64,000 nt of DNA from Valencia hispanica (GCA_963556495.2 OY747710.1:3792001-3856000), one strand, 5' to 3'. Shown: positions 22,850 through 35,359, counted from the first letter of the stretch. Notes: a model not told the origin generated them from the sequence alone. Translations and numbers: made by a program.

Positions 22850-25800
22850 TATTCTAGAATTGCGCTGCTCTGGGTGGCTGCATGTTGGAGTGGCTCTGTT
22901 GGCTACATATTAAGTTTTGTTTTTTTGTACATTGGTTCCTCTTTTTTTTTTTTTTTCTTAAAGAAGGTTGCATTTTTTTGACCTGTATACTTTCTAGTTT
23001 TTGGTGCTGTGAAGCTGGAAGGATTTTTGCTGTAAATTTTTCCCTTTTTGACAATTTGTTATGATGCGTAACCATGGCAACAATGTGGTTTACAGCTGGG
23101 AGCAGCTGATTAACATCGCAAAAGCTGAAATAATACCTCAACTGAAACCACAAATCCCCGATGAGTTGATAAGGAGGAGACGTGGAGACAGAGCAGGAGC
23201 GAAAAGGAGACAGAGAAAGAGGAAGTTCAAGCCATCTCTTCCATCAATCATAATGGGCAACGTAAGATCACTGGCTAACAAGATGGATGAACTCCAAGCC
23301 CTTACAAGGACTCAGCCAGAGTACCGTGAATGCAGTGTTATGTGTTTTACGGAGACGTGGCTGCTGGATCATATCCCCGACTCCAACGTCTGTCTGCCAG
23401 GCTTCCTGACTGTACGAGCAGACAGAGATCTGAAGACGAGCAGAAAAAGAAAAGGTGGTGGAGTAGCAGTGCTTGTCAACAACAGATGGTGTCATCCAGG
23501 ACATGTTACTGTGAAGTGTCGTCTCTGCAGCCCAGATCTCGAACTCTTGGCAGTGAGTTTTCGTCCATATTATTTACCAAGAGAGTTCACCAGTGTAATT
23601 TTGGCAGTTGTTTACATTCCACCTTCAGCCGTTGCCGACAATGCATGTGATGTCATCAGTTCCATTGTTGCTAAGCTACAGACACAGCACCCCAATGCAT
23701 TTGTGGCAATATCTGGTGATTTTAATCATGCATCGCTCTCTACTACACTTCCAACATTTCAACAGTTTTTCAGCTGATGTACAAGAGAAAACAGGACCTT
23801 GGATTTGTTTTATGCAAATGTAAAGGATTCATACACGTCCAAACCAAGACCTCCTCTGGGACAATCAGATCACAATCTTGTTTTTCTCTGTTCAGAATAT
23901 AAACCACTTGTTCAGAGGCAACCTGTGACAAAACGAACTGTGAGAAAATGGTCACAGGAAGCTGAAGAAGCCCTGCAGGATTGTTTTGCAACCACAGACT
24001 GGATGACTCTTTGCCAAGCACATGGAGAGGACATCAATGACATGACTGAGTGTGTGACTGACTATATAAACTTCTGTGTGGACAACATCATCCCCACCAG
24101 AACAGTGAGATGCTTCCCTAATAACAAACCCTGGATCACCAGTGACCTGAAGGAACTGCTAAACAAGAAAAAAAGAGCCTTCAGGGAGGGAGACGGGGAA
24201 TTACTGAGGAGTATACAGAAGCAACTTAAGGTCAAGATCAGAGAAAGCAAGGAGGCATACAGGAAGAAGCTGGAGAACAAACTACAGAGGAACAATATCC
24301 GAGATGTCTGGTCAGGAATGAGAAAGATCACAGGCTTTAAGGACAGGAAGGATTGGATAGATGGAAGTCTGGACAGAGCCAATGAACTGAACACATTCTT
24401 CAACAGGTTCAGTTCAGGAACTAGCTCAGGATCCTCCTCTCCTGTTCCCAGCCAAACAGACATCCCACTCTCCTCTGATCAACAGCTTTCCTGTTACACC
24501 TCGGATGTTTAATCCTTCACCTCAGCCATGGACTCTTCTAATTCCACAAGTTTGACTTCAACCAAGTCAGGAAATGCTGCTACCCCCTTTGCCTCCCCCT
24601 CCCACTTGTCTGTCTCCAAAAGTCAGGTGAAGAGGCAGCTGGAGAAACTGAACCGGAACAAGGCTGCAGGTCCAGATGGTGTCAGCCCCAGAGTCCTGAA
24701 GGCCTGTGCAGAGCAGCTCTGTGGGATTCTGCAGCACCTCTTCAACCTTAGCTTAACTCAGGAGAAGGTTCCAGTGTTGTGGAAGACATCCTGCCTTGTT
24801 CCAGTACCCAAAAGAACTCACCCATCAGTCATCAATGACTATAGACCCGTTGCCCTGACATCCCACGTCATGAAGGTCCTGGAGAGACTCCTGTTGGCCC
24901 CCCTGAGTAAGCAAACAAGAACGTATCAGGACCCACTGCAGTTTGCTTATCGCTGTGGAGTTGGAGTTGAAGATGCCATCATCCACCTACTTCAACCAAC
25001 CCACTGTCATCTGGACAAAGCAGGCAGCACTGTGAGGATCATGTTCTTTGATTTCTCTAGTGCATTTAACACAATTCAGCCTGATTTGCTTTGTCAGAAA
25101 CTCCTGAAGACACAGGTGGAGCCCTCAACAATCGCCTGGATCAATGACTACCTAACCAACAGACCACAATTTGTGAGACTGAAGAATTGTGTGTCAAACC
25201 AGGTGGTCAGCAGCACAGGAGCACCACAGGGGACCGTACTCTCACCATTCCTTTTTACTCTGTACACCTCAGACTTCCAGTACAAATCAGAGACCTGTCA
25301 TCTGCAGAAATACTCAGATGACTCTGCAATTGTCGGGTGTATCAGAGATGGACAAGAAGCTGAATACAGAGAGCTGGTGGACCGCTTTGTGACATGGTGT
25401 GGAAACAATCGTCTCACCTTGAATGTGAACAAAACAAAGGAGATGATTGTAGATTTCAGAAGAAACAGGGATAAGTCAAACACTGTTTCCATCATGGGAG
25501 AAGAAGTGGAGGTGGTTGAGGGATATAAATACCTCGGAGTTCACCTTGACAACAGACTGGACTGGAGGCGCAACAGTAAAGCCGTCTACAAGAAGGGACA
25601 GAGCAGACTGTACTTCTTGAGGAAGCTTAGGTCCTTCAAGGTTTGCAGCAAGATGCTGCAGATCTTCTACAAGTCTGTTGTGGAGAGTGTAATCTCTTCA
25701 GCAGTCATCTGTTGGGGTAGCAGCATCAGAGCCAGGGACTTAAAAAGGCTAAACAACCTGATAAAGAAGGCTGGTTCTGTTCTTGGGACAACTGTGGAAA

Positions 25801-26086
25801 ATCTGGAGATGATAATGCAAAGAAGGATTCTTCATAAAATCAAAAAAATTATGGACAACCCTGAGCATCCTCTTCATGAGACAGTCACACAACAACAGAG
25901 CATCTTCAGTCGGAGGCTTCTTCAGTTTCGCTGCAATACAGACCGCTACAGGAAATCCTTCCTACCCACAGCTATCATTATCTACAACAATTCCTTAAAG
26001 AATTGATTATATGAGCTATACCAACACTTAATTTCCCTCTGGGATCAATAAAGTATTTTTGAATTGAATTGAATTGAATTGAATTA
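22850..26086 (+). mobile_element. Near full-length L2/Rex1-type LINE
   Basis: It carries a short 5'UTR (start only approximate), one long endonuclease-reverse transcriptase frame, a very short 3'UTR 'tccctctgggatcaataaag' and a (TGAAT)n tail at 26,056-26,086. It is inserted into the hAT-like element and runs antisense to sv2a. Confidence 0.85.
23061..26006 (+). pseudogene. LINE endonuclease/reverse transcriptase polyprotein, two in-frame stops
   Basis: This is the replication protein of a non-LTR retrotransposon: it nicks DNA and reverse-transcribes its RNA at the nick. All 982 codons lie in one frame. Endonuclease motifs are GNVRSLANKMDEL, FTETWL, SGDFNHA and, after the first stop, RENRTLDLFYANVK and GQSDHN. 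Reverse transcriptase motifs are NKAAGPDGVSPRVLK, DYRPVALTSHVMKVLERLL, FFDFSSAFNTI, GAPQGTVLSPF, YSDDSAI and KTKEMIVDFRRN, with the end FLPTAIIIYNN. Nonsense codons are TGA at 23,775-23,777 (codon 239, between endonuclease motifs) and TAA at 24,510-24,512 (codon 484, in the linker before RT). No frameshift is evident, so the copy is young but cannot make the full protein. Confidence 0.88.
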
Positions 26087-26691
26087 TAACGCACCTCACG
26101 TCTAATGGTTTATTCACCGCTACTGAGTTTCTTTTTCCCAAGGAGCCGCGGTTTTCAACCCTGCAGTTTCTCTCTGTTTTATGTGTTCTGTTTTTATTTG
26201 GCCTTTTATATCCTTTTGTATGTGTGAAAACAAAAGATGATTTGATATAAATAACTTTATTTTTGTATTTATGTGGGACACTGTGGTGGGGGCGGGGCTT
26301 CTTCCGTTCAGCTTCCAGCTGCTGCTTCTGCAAAACAACGCAAACGTCACTGACTAATTCCTGGAAGAAACATTTTTTAACACACATTATTATATCCAGT
26401 CTGCTTATGCTTGATTGCTACGTTAAGAGAACGGCTGCAACCACTGATGCTAGTGGAAGTTGGTAACCAGTTAACAATGAAACGAGTTGTCCTGTAACAC
26501 TGGGAAGCCGAAGAGTTCCCAAACCGGAGGCTTTAACACCGGAAGCTGGCATTTAACTTCTTACTCTCCCTTATAAGAGTCGCTGGACATAACTTCTGCT
26601 AGCAGGACGTTGAACTGCACTGAATTTGTTCATGCAGATCCATGTGTTGACCGAAAAATCAGAATACGGATACATGTACCGTTACACCCCT

Positions 26692-27337
26692 GGTGCTGAT
26701 ATGAGTTCTTCTGTAGAATATCAAATTTGCAATCTGAATATACATCAGAAATGATTATGCTTTTATAGTGCTCTGTTTTTTCCTTGACTTATTTAGCGAT
26801 ATTATTAGAATTTGTGGATCCTATGCTACAGTAGTACATCTGAAAAACACTTATGCTGGAGCACTTTTTACGGAACGCTTTTAAAACACACAGTTTTCAA
26901 TATAAGGAGAATTTCTTAGACCCTCATCTATTCTGAAAGAGTTTACTTTAACTGTGCTTCATCAGCTTTAACTGTATGTACTGTATTCCTCTCCCCCCCT
27001 CTCTTCCATCTGCTCAGTTTGCCCGTCGTATTCCCGTGTGCTTTGGTTGTTTGCATACCTTATAATCCTACTTCATTCATGTTTGGATTCCCTTTTGCTG
27101 ACACTTTTTTCGGTTCTGCTTCACAGAGTTTTCACGCCAGCCTCCTGTTTTCCCACACCTGCCTCTCATGTCATCCATCATCCGGATAGAAATGTGGGGA
27201 AGCGGTGATTCCTTTCGAGCTGCAGATGGCTGGTAATGTCACGCAGTGCAGAGTTCATCTCTCACATGCAGAGACGGGGTTTTTTTCCCCCCCTGATCAG
27301 CTTCATATGCTGCTGGTTAAAAATAAAACTGAAAAGG
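26692..27337. other. No recognisable feature
   Basis: Intronic non-coding DNA between two transposons. Confidence 0.35.
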
Positions 27338-28870
27338 TACTTTGGGGCAAACAAAAGATTTGGCTGCCACTGATTGCACAAGTTGTTCCACCTAAGAAGA
27401 TGAGAGTCCTGTAATTTTCATCATAGCTACACTTCAACTGTGAGAGACAGAATGTAAAAGAAAAATCTAGAAAATCACATTGTTTATTTTTAAAATAATT
27501 TATTTGTATAACGGTGCAGAATATAAGTATTTAGCACCTATAACCAAGCAAGTATTCTAGCCCTCACAGACCTGTTACTTCTTCTTTAAGAAGCTCTTCT
27601 ATCCTCCACTTGTTACCTGTATTAATGGCACCTGTTTGAACTCGTTATCCGTATAAAAGACACCTGTCCACACCTTCAAACAGTCAGACTCCAACCCCCA
27701 CCATGGTCAAGACCAGAGAGCTGTCCAAGGACACCAGGGACAAGATTGTACACCTGCAAAAGACTGGGATGAGCCAATCTACAATAGACAAGCAGCTTGG
27801 TGAGAAGAGATCAACTGTTGGAGCAAATATTATAAAATAGAAAGAAGACAAGTTCACTGACCCTCTCTATTGACCTGGTGCTCTATGCAAGATTTCACTT
27901 CGTGGGGTAAAAATGATCTTGAGAACGGTGAGGAAACAGCCCAGAACTACATGGGGGGGGGGGACTGGTCAATGACCTGAAGAGAGCTGGGACCACAGTA
28001 TCAAAGGTTACCATTAGTAACACTACGTCGTCATGGATTATAATCCTGCAGCGCTCAAAAGGTCTCCCTCCTTAAGCCAGCACATGTCCAGGCTCGTCTA
28101 AAGTTTCCCAGAAACCATCTGGATGATCCAGAGGAGGATTGGGAGAATGTCATGTGGTCAGATGAGACTTTGGTATAAACTCCACTCGACGTGTTTAGAG
28201 GGGGAAGAATGCTGAGTTACATCCCAAGAACACCATTACCCACTGTGAAGCATGGGGGTGGAAACATTATGCTGTGGGGCTGCTTTTCTGCAAAGGGGAC
28301 AGAACGCCTGATCCATATTAAGGAAAGGATGAATGGGGGCATGAATTGGGAGATTTTGGACAAAAACCTCCGTGAGAGCATTGAAGAGGAAATGTAGCTG
28401 GATCTTCCAGCATGACAATGATCCCAAACACATCGCCCTGGCAACGACAGTTGGCCTAGCCAGTCTCCAGATCTCAATCCAATAGAGAATCTGTGTAGGT
28501 AGTTGAAAGTCCGTGTTGCCTAGCAACAGCCCCAAAACATCCCAGCTCTAGATGAGATCTGCATGGAGGAATGGGCCAAAATAGCAGCTACAGGGTGCAA
28601 ACCTGGTGAAGACCTACAGGAAACCTTTGACCTCTGTCATCGTCAGCCAAGTTTACATTACAAAGGATTGAAATGAGGCAAATTCTTGGTTTTTGCACCA
28701 TTATACAAATACATTCTTTATAAATCATACAATGTGATTTCCTGGATTTTTCTTGTTCACATTCTGTCTCTTTAAGTTGAACTGTACCTATTATGAAAAT
28801 TACAGACCTCTATCATCTCTTTTTAAGCGGGACAACTTGCACAATCAGTGGCTGTCAAATACTTTTTTTG
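27338..28870 (+). mobile_element. Tc1-like element, decayed, with long terminal inverted repeats
   Basis: The left repeat (27,340-27,480) holds 'tggctgccactgattgcaca' and 'gtcctgtaattttcatcata'. The right repeat (28,730-28,870) holds the inverted counterparts 'tatgaaaattacagac' and 'cttgcacaatcagtggctgt'. Pairing covers more than 120 bp. It is flanked by TA on the left; the right terminus is eroded. Confidence 0.85.
27703..28675 (+). pseudogene. Tc1-like transposase pseudogene
   Basis: It begins [16 protein letters not shown], the usual Tc1 helix-turn-helix start. Later come SDET-like 'cagatgagac', TVKHGGGNIMLWGCFSAKGT, the region of QHDNDPKH and the SPDLNPIENLC region. Multiple frameshifts and stops and a poly-G run at 27,953-27,963 break the frame. 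It is much older than the copies at 5.8 and 50.7 kb. Confidence 0.85.
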
Positions 28871-29632
28871 TTTCAGAAAACAACCCTTGGAAAGAAAAAG
28901 ACACAGATATTTATAGTGAATATATGTCAGGCTGCTGCTTTGGTTCAGGAGGCTTTAAAGGATTTTAACTCTCGACAAAAGTAATAATAATGTATTCATA
29001 ATTTACCCCCCAACATCAGAAAACATCAGAAACCTTTCTGCTCTCTTAAGGACATCAGAAATGTTGCATCAAATTTTGGCTGTTAGAAAATCTCAATCAC
29101 ACTACCTCCACCCCCCCCAGCAGACCCATCAAACACACACCAACGCCTACAATAAACAGTCCACAAGAAGAAAGTATATGCAGCTGTATGCGCTTTTCAT
29201 ATCAGGTCTCCAAAGAGAGGAAGCAGCAGGTTATTAAACTCTTCTATATCTAACAGGCACCTGCAGAATGTATTTAGGAGGACGCAGAGTCTTTCAGTAA
29301 GGTTCGGTAAAGCCTTCGGTTCTGCGTTTGGAGTCAGAATGTGGAGGACAGAGCAGGAGACGGACCTGAAACAGATAACCTGTGAGAAACTACCCGCCTC
29401 CTTACAAATTTATTTTCTTCTAGCTTTTTTGTGACATTTAAATGTTTCTGATCATCAAACAAATGTTAATATCAGGACAAGAAAATACAAATCCAGTTGT
29501 TAAAATAATATTGTAATTGCAAATGGTGGGAAACAATTGGCTCGAACCAACCGTATGTGAAAACCAAATTTTCCACATAAACCTAATAACTGACTGGGCC
29601 ACTCTTGGCAGTAATAGCTAAACTAACCTGGG
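28871..29632. other. No gene recognised
   Basis: Intronic DNA. The 29,549-29,610 part resembles a terminal segment of a Tc1-type element ('ctgggccactcttggcagta') but is too short to assign. Confidence 0.35.
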
Positions 29633-29746
29633 ATGTCGTTTACATGCATTTCGGCTTTCTAACAGCATTATCTGGGTGTCTTAGCTCAATTAGCCGTAGG
29701 CCAGTTTCGGGTCTTTCTTGCTTCATGCAAACACACTGTCTGCCTC
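29633..29746. mobile_element. Miniature element, 'gtttacatgca' family, copy 1
   Basis: 'gtttacatgca' at the left, 'ttatctgggtg' inside and 'tgcaaacacactg' at the right match 33,712-33,847 in order. The ends are roughly inverted. Confidence 0.45.
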
Positions 29747-30984
29747 TGTGTCTCATCAGTTCTTCACTTTCTTTAGCTTGGGGAGTGGAGATCTTTTAGC
29801 ATACTTCATGTAGTCAAACAGATGTTAAGGTGTTTAACATCTGGCAGTAGGGTGCAAATACGTTTTCAACGCACTGTATACCTCAATATTCAAATGCAGT
29901 GAAAAATACCTCTGATAGGTTGTTTAAATCCACTCTAGGTTCATGCAACAGGATCCGGTTACAGGCCCGCCCTCTATGCCTCCTCATCCTGCCCTTGTTT
30001 TTTCTTCTCCATCTTATCCAACATTTCTTCTCTGCTCTCAGCTACCAGCGAGCTCCTGCTGATGTCGCGTGACTGATTTCTTCAGTTCCTTCAATAATTC
30101 ATGGACACTTTCTGGTCACAGGGACAGAGGTGTGAGCACCCCCCCCCCCCCCCAGCTGTGATGCATTGTTGCAATAAACCAGCCTCGCTCATCTGCATCG
30201 ACCACGCTGTGACATCTACACAAAGTCACACAGCTCCTCCAGCTGTCCCTGCATGTCCTCACATCCAATCCAGAGCTGCAGGAATGCGGGGAAACCAGAA
30301 AGGCAGCTGATGATTGGTTGTTTTCAGCTGATTCAGGTCAGAGCTATACCTCAACGCATATAGGTCTCCTCTGGGAGATTCTGCAGCCTAACATGAATCA
30401 CATCAGCGCTCCCTCGCTCTGCGTCCACGGTGGCATCGAGTCGGCTAGCAACACCGTGTCAAACATAGTGACGTCAGGCCCCTGCATCCATTTTGGCTTT
30501 GGTCTCTGCTAACCAGGCTGAATAGCAGTCAGTTTGAGGCAGGCTGAGGGAAACACATAAACATTCTGCAGGGCACAAGAGCTGAAGAAAAAGAGACGTT
30601 TTTCATTTTCTCATTCAGGTCTATGAGCTTCTAATAATAGAGTAATGTCTCCACGGGGTAATTGCTTTTGGAACTGTAATGCAGCTAATTATTTGTTTGG
30701 CTAAAATACTACTGAGAATCAATAAATCACAATGAGGAGGAACTTCGAATGAAAGTTAACCTTTTACCTTCTTTACAGGTTGCAAAATGCAAATAACTCT
30801 CAGCAGATATGTGATTGTTTCACAGGTCTGAGATCCATGGTGATGCTTTGATAGAAGGCATGATGTGTAAATGTCATCAGATGTTGAGTTTGCCTCTGTG
30901 GATGTTTCTCCAGTTTGAGAACACCTCCTACTGCAGATGCTAGTACCTAAAGTATCTCTCCTCTTCCAGATAAGAGTAGCTCCT
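29747..30984. other. No gene recognised; poly-C run
   Basis: It contains a homopolymer of about 15 C at 30,139-30,153. ORFs of 60-70 codons here are without domains. Confidence 0.35.
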
Positions 30985-31262
30985 CTTATCTGGAACAAAC
31001 TTCCAGACGACTGCAAAGCTGCTGAAACACTGAGTTCCTTTAAACCAAAGCTAAAAATCCATCTGTTTAGAGCTGCCTTTGATTAAATAATAACTAGAAT
31101 GTCATAACAGTAGTCCGATGTAATGTTATTTTTGTTTCTGATGTAGTGTTTTCTGCTTTTATTATTGTTTTATTGCTCCGTTTCCCCTAACCTCCCAAAG
31201 AACCTTGTATTGCCTTGTTGCTGAAAGTGTGCTATACAAATAAATGTACCTTTCCTTGCCCT
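30985..31262 (+). mobile_element. LINE 3' end, 'gccttgcc' tail family
   Basis: The 'LWNKLPDDCKAAETLSSFKPKLK.HLFRAAF'-type reading is visible at 30,985-31,083, followed by the AT-rich 3'UTR and a 'ccttgcc' tail. Same family as 1,262-1,562. Confidence 0.75.
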
Positions 31263-31620
31263 GACCCTTTCATAAAGGCCAGATTTGTGGAGTGCACAAC
31301 TATTATTTGTCTTATTAATGGTGTCTTCCACCTGGTAACTCCTCTAGAGTTACCAGGTGGCTCTTGGTTGCTTCTCTGATCTATTGCTCTTCTTGCAGGG
31401 CCTGTCACTCTACGTATCTTTGTAGGTTAGCAGTTGTGCCAAAACCTTTCTGCAGCTTGTTTTCCCCAAAACTCACTTTAAAGTATTCCAAAACTTTACC
31501 TGCTTAAATAAACATATTTTTTATTCCACTTCATAATTATCTCATGTTGATCTTTCACATAAAATCCAACCAAAATGCACTGACATTTGGGGTCGTATAG
31601 TATGGGTACTATTGCGGAAG
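31263..31620 (-). mobile_element. Tc1-like element relic (transposase N-terminal half)
   Basis: The reverse complement holds 'ccacaaatctggcctttatg', 'gttaccaggtggaag' and the left terminal region 'attttatgtgaaagatcaac', corresponding to 50,740-51,400 of the intact copy. A local duplication of 'gttaccaggtgg' makes a small palindrome at 31,330-31,362. Confidence 0.6.
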
Positions 31621-33109
31621 ACTGTGTAAAGCTTGGAGAGAACGGTCAGAAGATCCAATCTGCCTCTACAAACCTCACTAGCTTTCTGTTTGTAGTTTAG
31701 CCCAAACAAACAGAGCAACCAATCATCTGCTTCTGCAATAGCAACAACCCTCTGAGAGGGAATAAAGAAGGTGATTATGAAACCTGTGAAAGCCTAACTT
31801 ATGATGCACTCTGCAGACACTTTGCCCCTCTGAGAGGAATAGGTGTAATGTTCCTTTTCATGCTCGTGTGAATTCGCTCATTGCCTGTACAAGCTCTGCT
31901 CACAATTCTGTTTGCATCTGAGCAGAACACATAGAGTTCAGATGTTAACCAGCAACAAATGTTCGTCTAACTAGTCCAGCAATACAACAAAGATCCTCCT
32001 GACATCAATCCAGGGGACAGTATGAAGTCACCTCATCTGGTAGCAACAAGATGCACTGTGAGTTATTTACGGCGCGCTCGACTCTAATTGCTGCTTCAAC
32101 CCTCTTTCATCTGCTGACAGAAAAGGCCATTGATTATTTCTCTGCCTTGCAGCTTTACCGAGCAGAGACGGGGCTGGTGCGAGGTCCAAACAGATGTCTC
32201 CAGAAGCACAAATGAGGCGCTTCAGTCCATAAAAACCACGTTAATGTACACACAGCTGGCTGCTCTCGACAACCCCAAGATGGAGCCAATCGAGGCGCGA
32301 AGCTGTGCTCCACTGCGCCACGGCTTGTTTTAAGATGTTCTGCTACTGTAGCCGACTGGGTTGCTCCCAGCACCCGGGGAGAGGTGAGCTGGAACGTGTG
32401 ACAGGGCTAATCTCTGAGGACAGACGGGAGCGAGGCCCAATCAGCGGGGCAGCAGGCAGAAAATAGGAACACCAAACGGAGCCTCTGCAGCTGCTCGTTT
32501 TCAATGAAAATACTGTGTTCCGACTGGGACATGGGCCAGAACCCACAGAGTCATTATTGATCATCAAAAAAGCTGAAATCTTTTATTAAACATGTGATAC
32601 AAGAAGAATAAGCACATGCTCAGTTAACAACATTTAGGCAATAATTAAATGTATACCAATTCTTTTAAAATATGACAAATCAGTACTTTATTTAAATGCA
32701 GTGAGAACAGAGAGCTTCAGAACCTTGACCCAAGAGAGAAGATGAATGTAGATACGGGTACTACCTCACACAAAACTACCTAAACCCTTAAGATTGACAA
32801 AACAAAGATTTTACTGAGGAACAGATTTCTGAGAATCCAGAAGTCGATACAGAACACGATGATGAATTTGTTCAGTTTGCTGGATAGAAAATAATTTGTT
32901 GCAAGTTTCCAGGTTTTGGTTCTAAGCTTGACTCCATAAACAACCAGCAAGGTGAATAAGGCGAGCAGGGGAGAGAAAAATGAGTCAGACTCAGAGCTTT
33001 CGGAAGCTGTAACGCAAACTGCCTGCTTGAAAAGAAGAGAAAAGACCCGGAAAACTGTGGAAAAATCTGGATGTTACCAATGCTGAAGGTCATTATTTTA
33101 TTCAGGTGT
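31621..33109. other. No gene recognised (sv2a intron 1)
   Basis: Mixed base composition. ORFs at 32.1-32.6 kb overlap antisense and have no domains. No repeat relation was seen inside the window. Confidence 0.35.
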
Positions 33110-33330
33110 ACAAAATCCATCCACCCATCATCTGTACCAACCTTTCCCTGCAGGGCACCCTGGAAAGGTTGCCAGTCTATCTCAGAGTAGCACAAAGACA
33201 CATGGGACAAACGCTCAGACACGCCACCTTCATACCTAAGGGGAAACTATAGAAACCGACAACCTAAAAGTCATGTTTTTAAACTGTGGGATGAAGCCGG
33301 AGTACCTGGAGAGAAGTCCCTCACTACGTT
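33110..33330 (+). repeat. SINE/RTE-tail repeat, second copy
   Basis: 'aaatccatccacccatcatc', 'ctgcagggcaccctgg', 'cagtctatctcagagtagca' and 'aactgtgggatgaagccgga' match the family at 12,238-12,565, with more divergence. Confidence 0.65.
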
Positions 33331-33711
33331 AACACGCACATCTAAATCGAATTTTGGCAATGATCAGTTTAATAGCTTAACCAGAATGGGAGTCTTTATC
33401 CCACTCAGAAAATCAAGTTATTGAATGAAGTGCGTTCGATTCCGCGACTCTAGGTGGCGACATTCGCCCTTTCACGCTGGCATTCTTCCGGTTGGCAGAG
33501 TCACAAAGATAGTAAACAGATGCTGGCAGCAGTGAAGCGGACGGAGTAAAAGCAGGAAATGGACAATGAGCGAAGAAATGGATGACAACAACGCTGCAGC
33601 ACAGAACGTTTCGTAAGTATTGTACCGTTTGATTGTGTCACACTCGTTGTTGCTGCTGTGTACCGGTGTTGTTGTTCCCGCTTCCGCGGTCTCTTCAGCC
33701 AGGGTTGGAGT

Positions 33712-33847
33712 TTACATGCAGGGAAATTGGGTTTACTAATTGTGTTATCTGGGTGCATTAGTCCGATTAAGAGAAGTCCGGTTTGGTTGGACTTCAGTTA
33801 GACTAAGGCAATAATAAGGCTTTCTCTTACTGCACGTAAACACACTG
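33712..33847. mobile_element. Miniature element, 'gtttacatgca' family, copy 2
   Basis: It starts 'gtttacatgcagggaaattg' and ends 'ctgcacgtaaacacactg', giving terminal inverted repeats of about 11 bp (gtttacrtgca). The interior 'ttatctgggtg' is shared with copy 1. Confidence 0.5.
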
Positions 33848-34028
33848 AATGTCAGCCAGCAGGTCCTCATTTGGCCCCATTCATCCATATTTCCTCTAAT
33901 CCTAACATATATTTTAAACAGCTAAGATGGAGTCGTCCTGATTCTGTAAAAGAAGAAAATCCAAAAGACCAACTGAGTTCATTAGCCACTCTGTGTCGAG
34001 TGTGGGAATGATTGGTTGTTTGTGTCTG

Positions 34029-34107
34029 TATTGAACCTGTGTTGGCTCTTAGTTGCCCCTACGTTAGCTCCATATTGGCCCTATGCTGATCCTGTATTGA
34101 CCCTATG
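34029..34107. repeat. 11-bp minisatellite (TTGGCCCTATA), left part
   Basis: About seven units of exactly 11 bp, starting TTG (or TTA/CTG) and followed by a C-rich core. It stops abruptly at an inserted LINE-like tail and resumes at 34,258. Confidence 0.85.
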
Positions 34108-34257
34108 TTTGAATTTGAATTTATTTATTTAAAAAAAACAATGTGCATTGATGAACATACGATTAACATATGTAAATACACAAAATTACAGCCAGAGCTA
34201 ATTTCCATCTTCAGTCCCTTCGCTGGAAGAATCAGCAACATTAAACAATAAATAAAT
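34108..34257 (-). mobile_element. LINE tail inserted in the minisatellite
   Basis: It begins 'tttgaatttgaatttattta', a 3' tail type read in reverse, and continues for about 150 bp without a reading frame. The 11-bp array is present on both sides. Confidence 0.55.
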
Positions 34258-34396
34258 ATTGGCCCTAAATATTGGCCCTCTATTGGCTCTGAGTTGGTCC
34301 TGTGTTGGTCCTATATTGACCCTAGTTTGGCTCCACATTGGCCCTACATTGGTCCTATATTGGGCCCGTATTTGCCCTGTGTTGGCCCTTAGGATC
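34258..34396. repeat. 11-bp minisatellite, right part
   Basis: About twelve units with consensus TTGGYCCTRTA and strict 11-bp spacing. On the minus strand one frame gives Gly-Pro/Asn-rich peptides because eleven units cycle through frames. No gene is implied. Confidence 0.85.
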
Positions 34397-35359
34397 TGTC
34401 CACTGTGTACTCTGTGGCTCAGTACATTGTTGTGAAAGCACACATGAAAACTGTCTGGACTCCGGCAACATTCTCCAGCACCCCATAATATCACTGGCAG
34501 AAAGAAAGGGGTCCTTGATGAGCACAGGCCCTTTAAACATAGGTGAATTTGTGAATTATGGGTCGCCTTTCTGGACCTTTCTGCTTGACGGTTTAGGTCG
34601 AGCAGAGCTGCAGCTCAGTTGAGCGATGACCATGTCTCAGACCAAGTGTCTGTGGGTATTTTTGAGTCAGCACCAGCCTGATTTTCCTTTTAGTTACAGT
34701 TGCAGATCTACATGACTCGGATAAATGAAACAAACATCCATCACTGATCATCACAACCTGGATTCTAACAGGTTTCATTAAAGAAAAGAGATCGAGAAAC
34801 TACTGATACTGGGAGCGTTAAACTAGGATGAGAGAGTTCCTGTCTCTGAATCCATGTGAGGATGTTGGGTTGAGGCTATATGTTCTGTTTCCATTGTTAA
34901 GGCAGCCCATACAACCCACCTACACACTCTCCTGCATACGCCAGACCATAAAACGGTGTACCGAACCCCACCGTGTGGACGAGGCATTGGGGTTCTTTGT
35001 TGCCTGACATCAACACCTGTTTGTTGAAATTTGGTTAGACAAACTACCCTGGGGTATGTCAGAGTAAAACAGAGCGAGTAACTGTCTTTCTTTCCCGTTA
35101 TCATGATGTTCCCATCACTCCTCTCTGACCTTTAGGGTCTTGGCCAGTATGATCTGGATCATGTGTGGACATAAGGGACAGTGATAGTCCATCTAAGTGG
35201 TTAGACTGGTTTGTTGGGGGGTTTATGGTTCCGTTATTCAGCTTGCAGCAGCACTGAATTCTTTAAGCGAGAAATCCCTGAGACAAACATGGGTATTGGA
35301 GGGTTAACGAACTAAGCCACCTGCTCATGAGAGGAAACACCCAGACAGCTATGTGCAAA
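34397..35359. other. No gene recognised
   Basis: ORFs of 60-94 codons on both strands without domains. Confidence 0.35.

Larger units (their letters stand above)
22473..26691. mobile_element. hAT-like non-autonomous element, split by a LINE
   Basis: The left end 'ctaggggtgtttcaatttc' and right end 'tacatgtaccgttacacccc' are the recurrent hAT-like termini of fish. The flanks GGTGCTAA (22,465-22,472) and GGTGCTGA (26,692-26,699) form a 7/8 match, as expected for a hAT 8-bp target duplication. Removing the LINE leaves about 1 kb of AT-rich, non-coding element. Confidence 0.6.
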
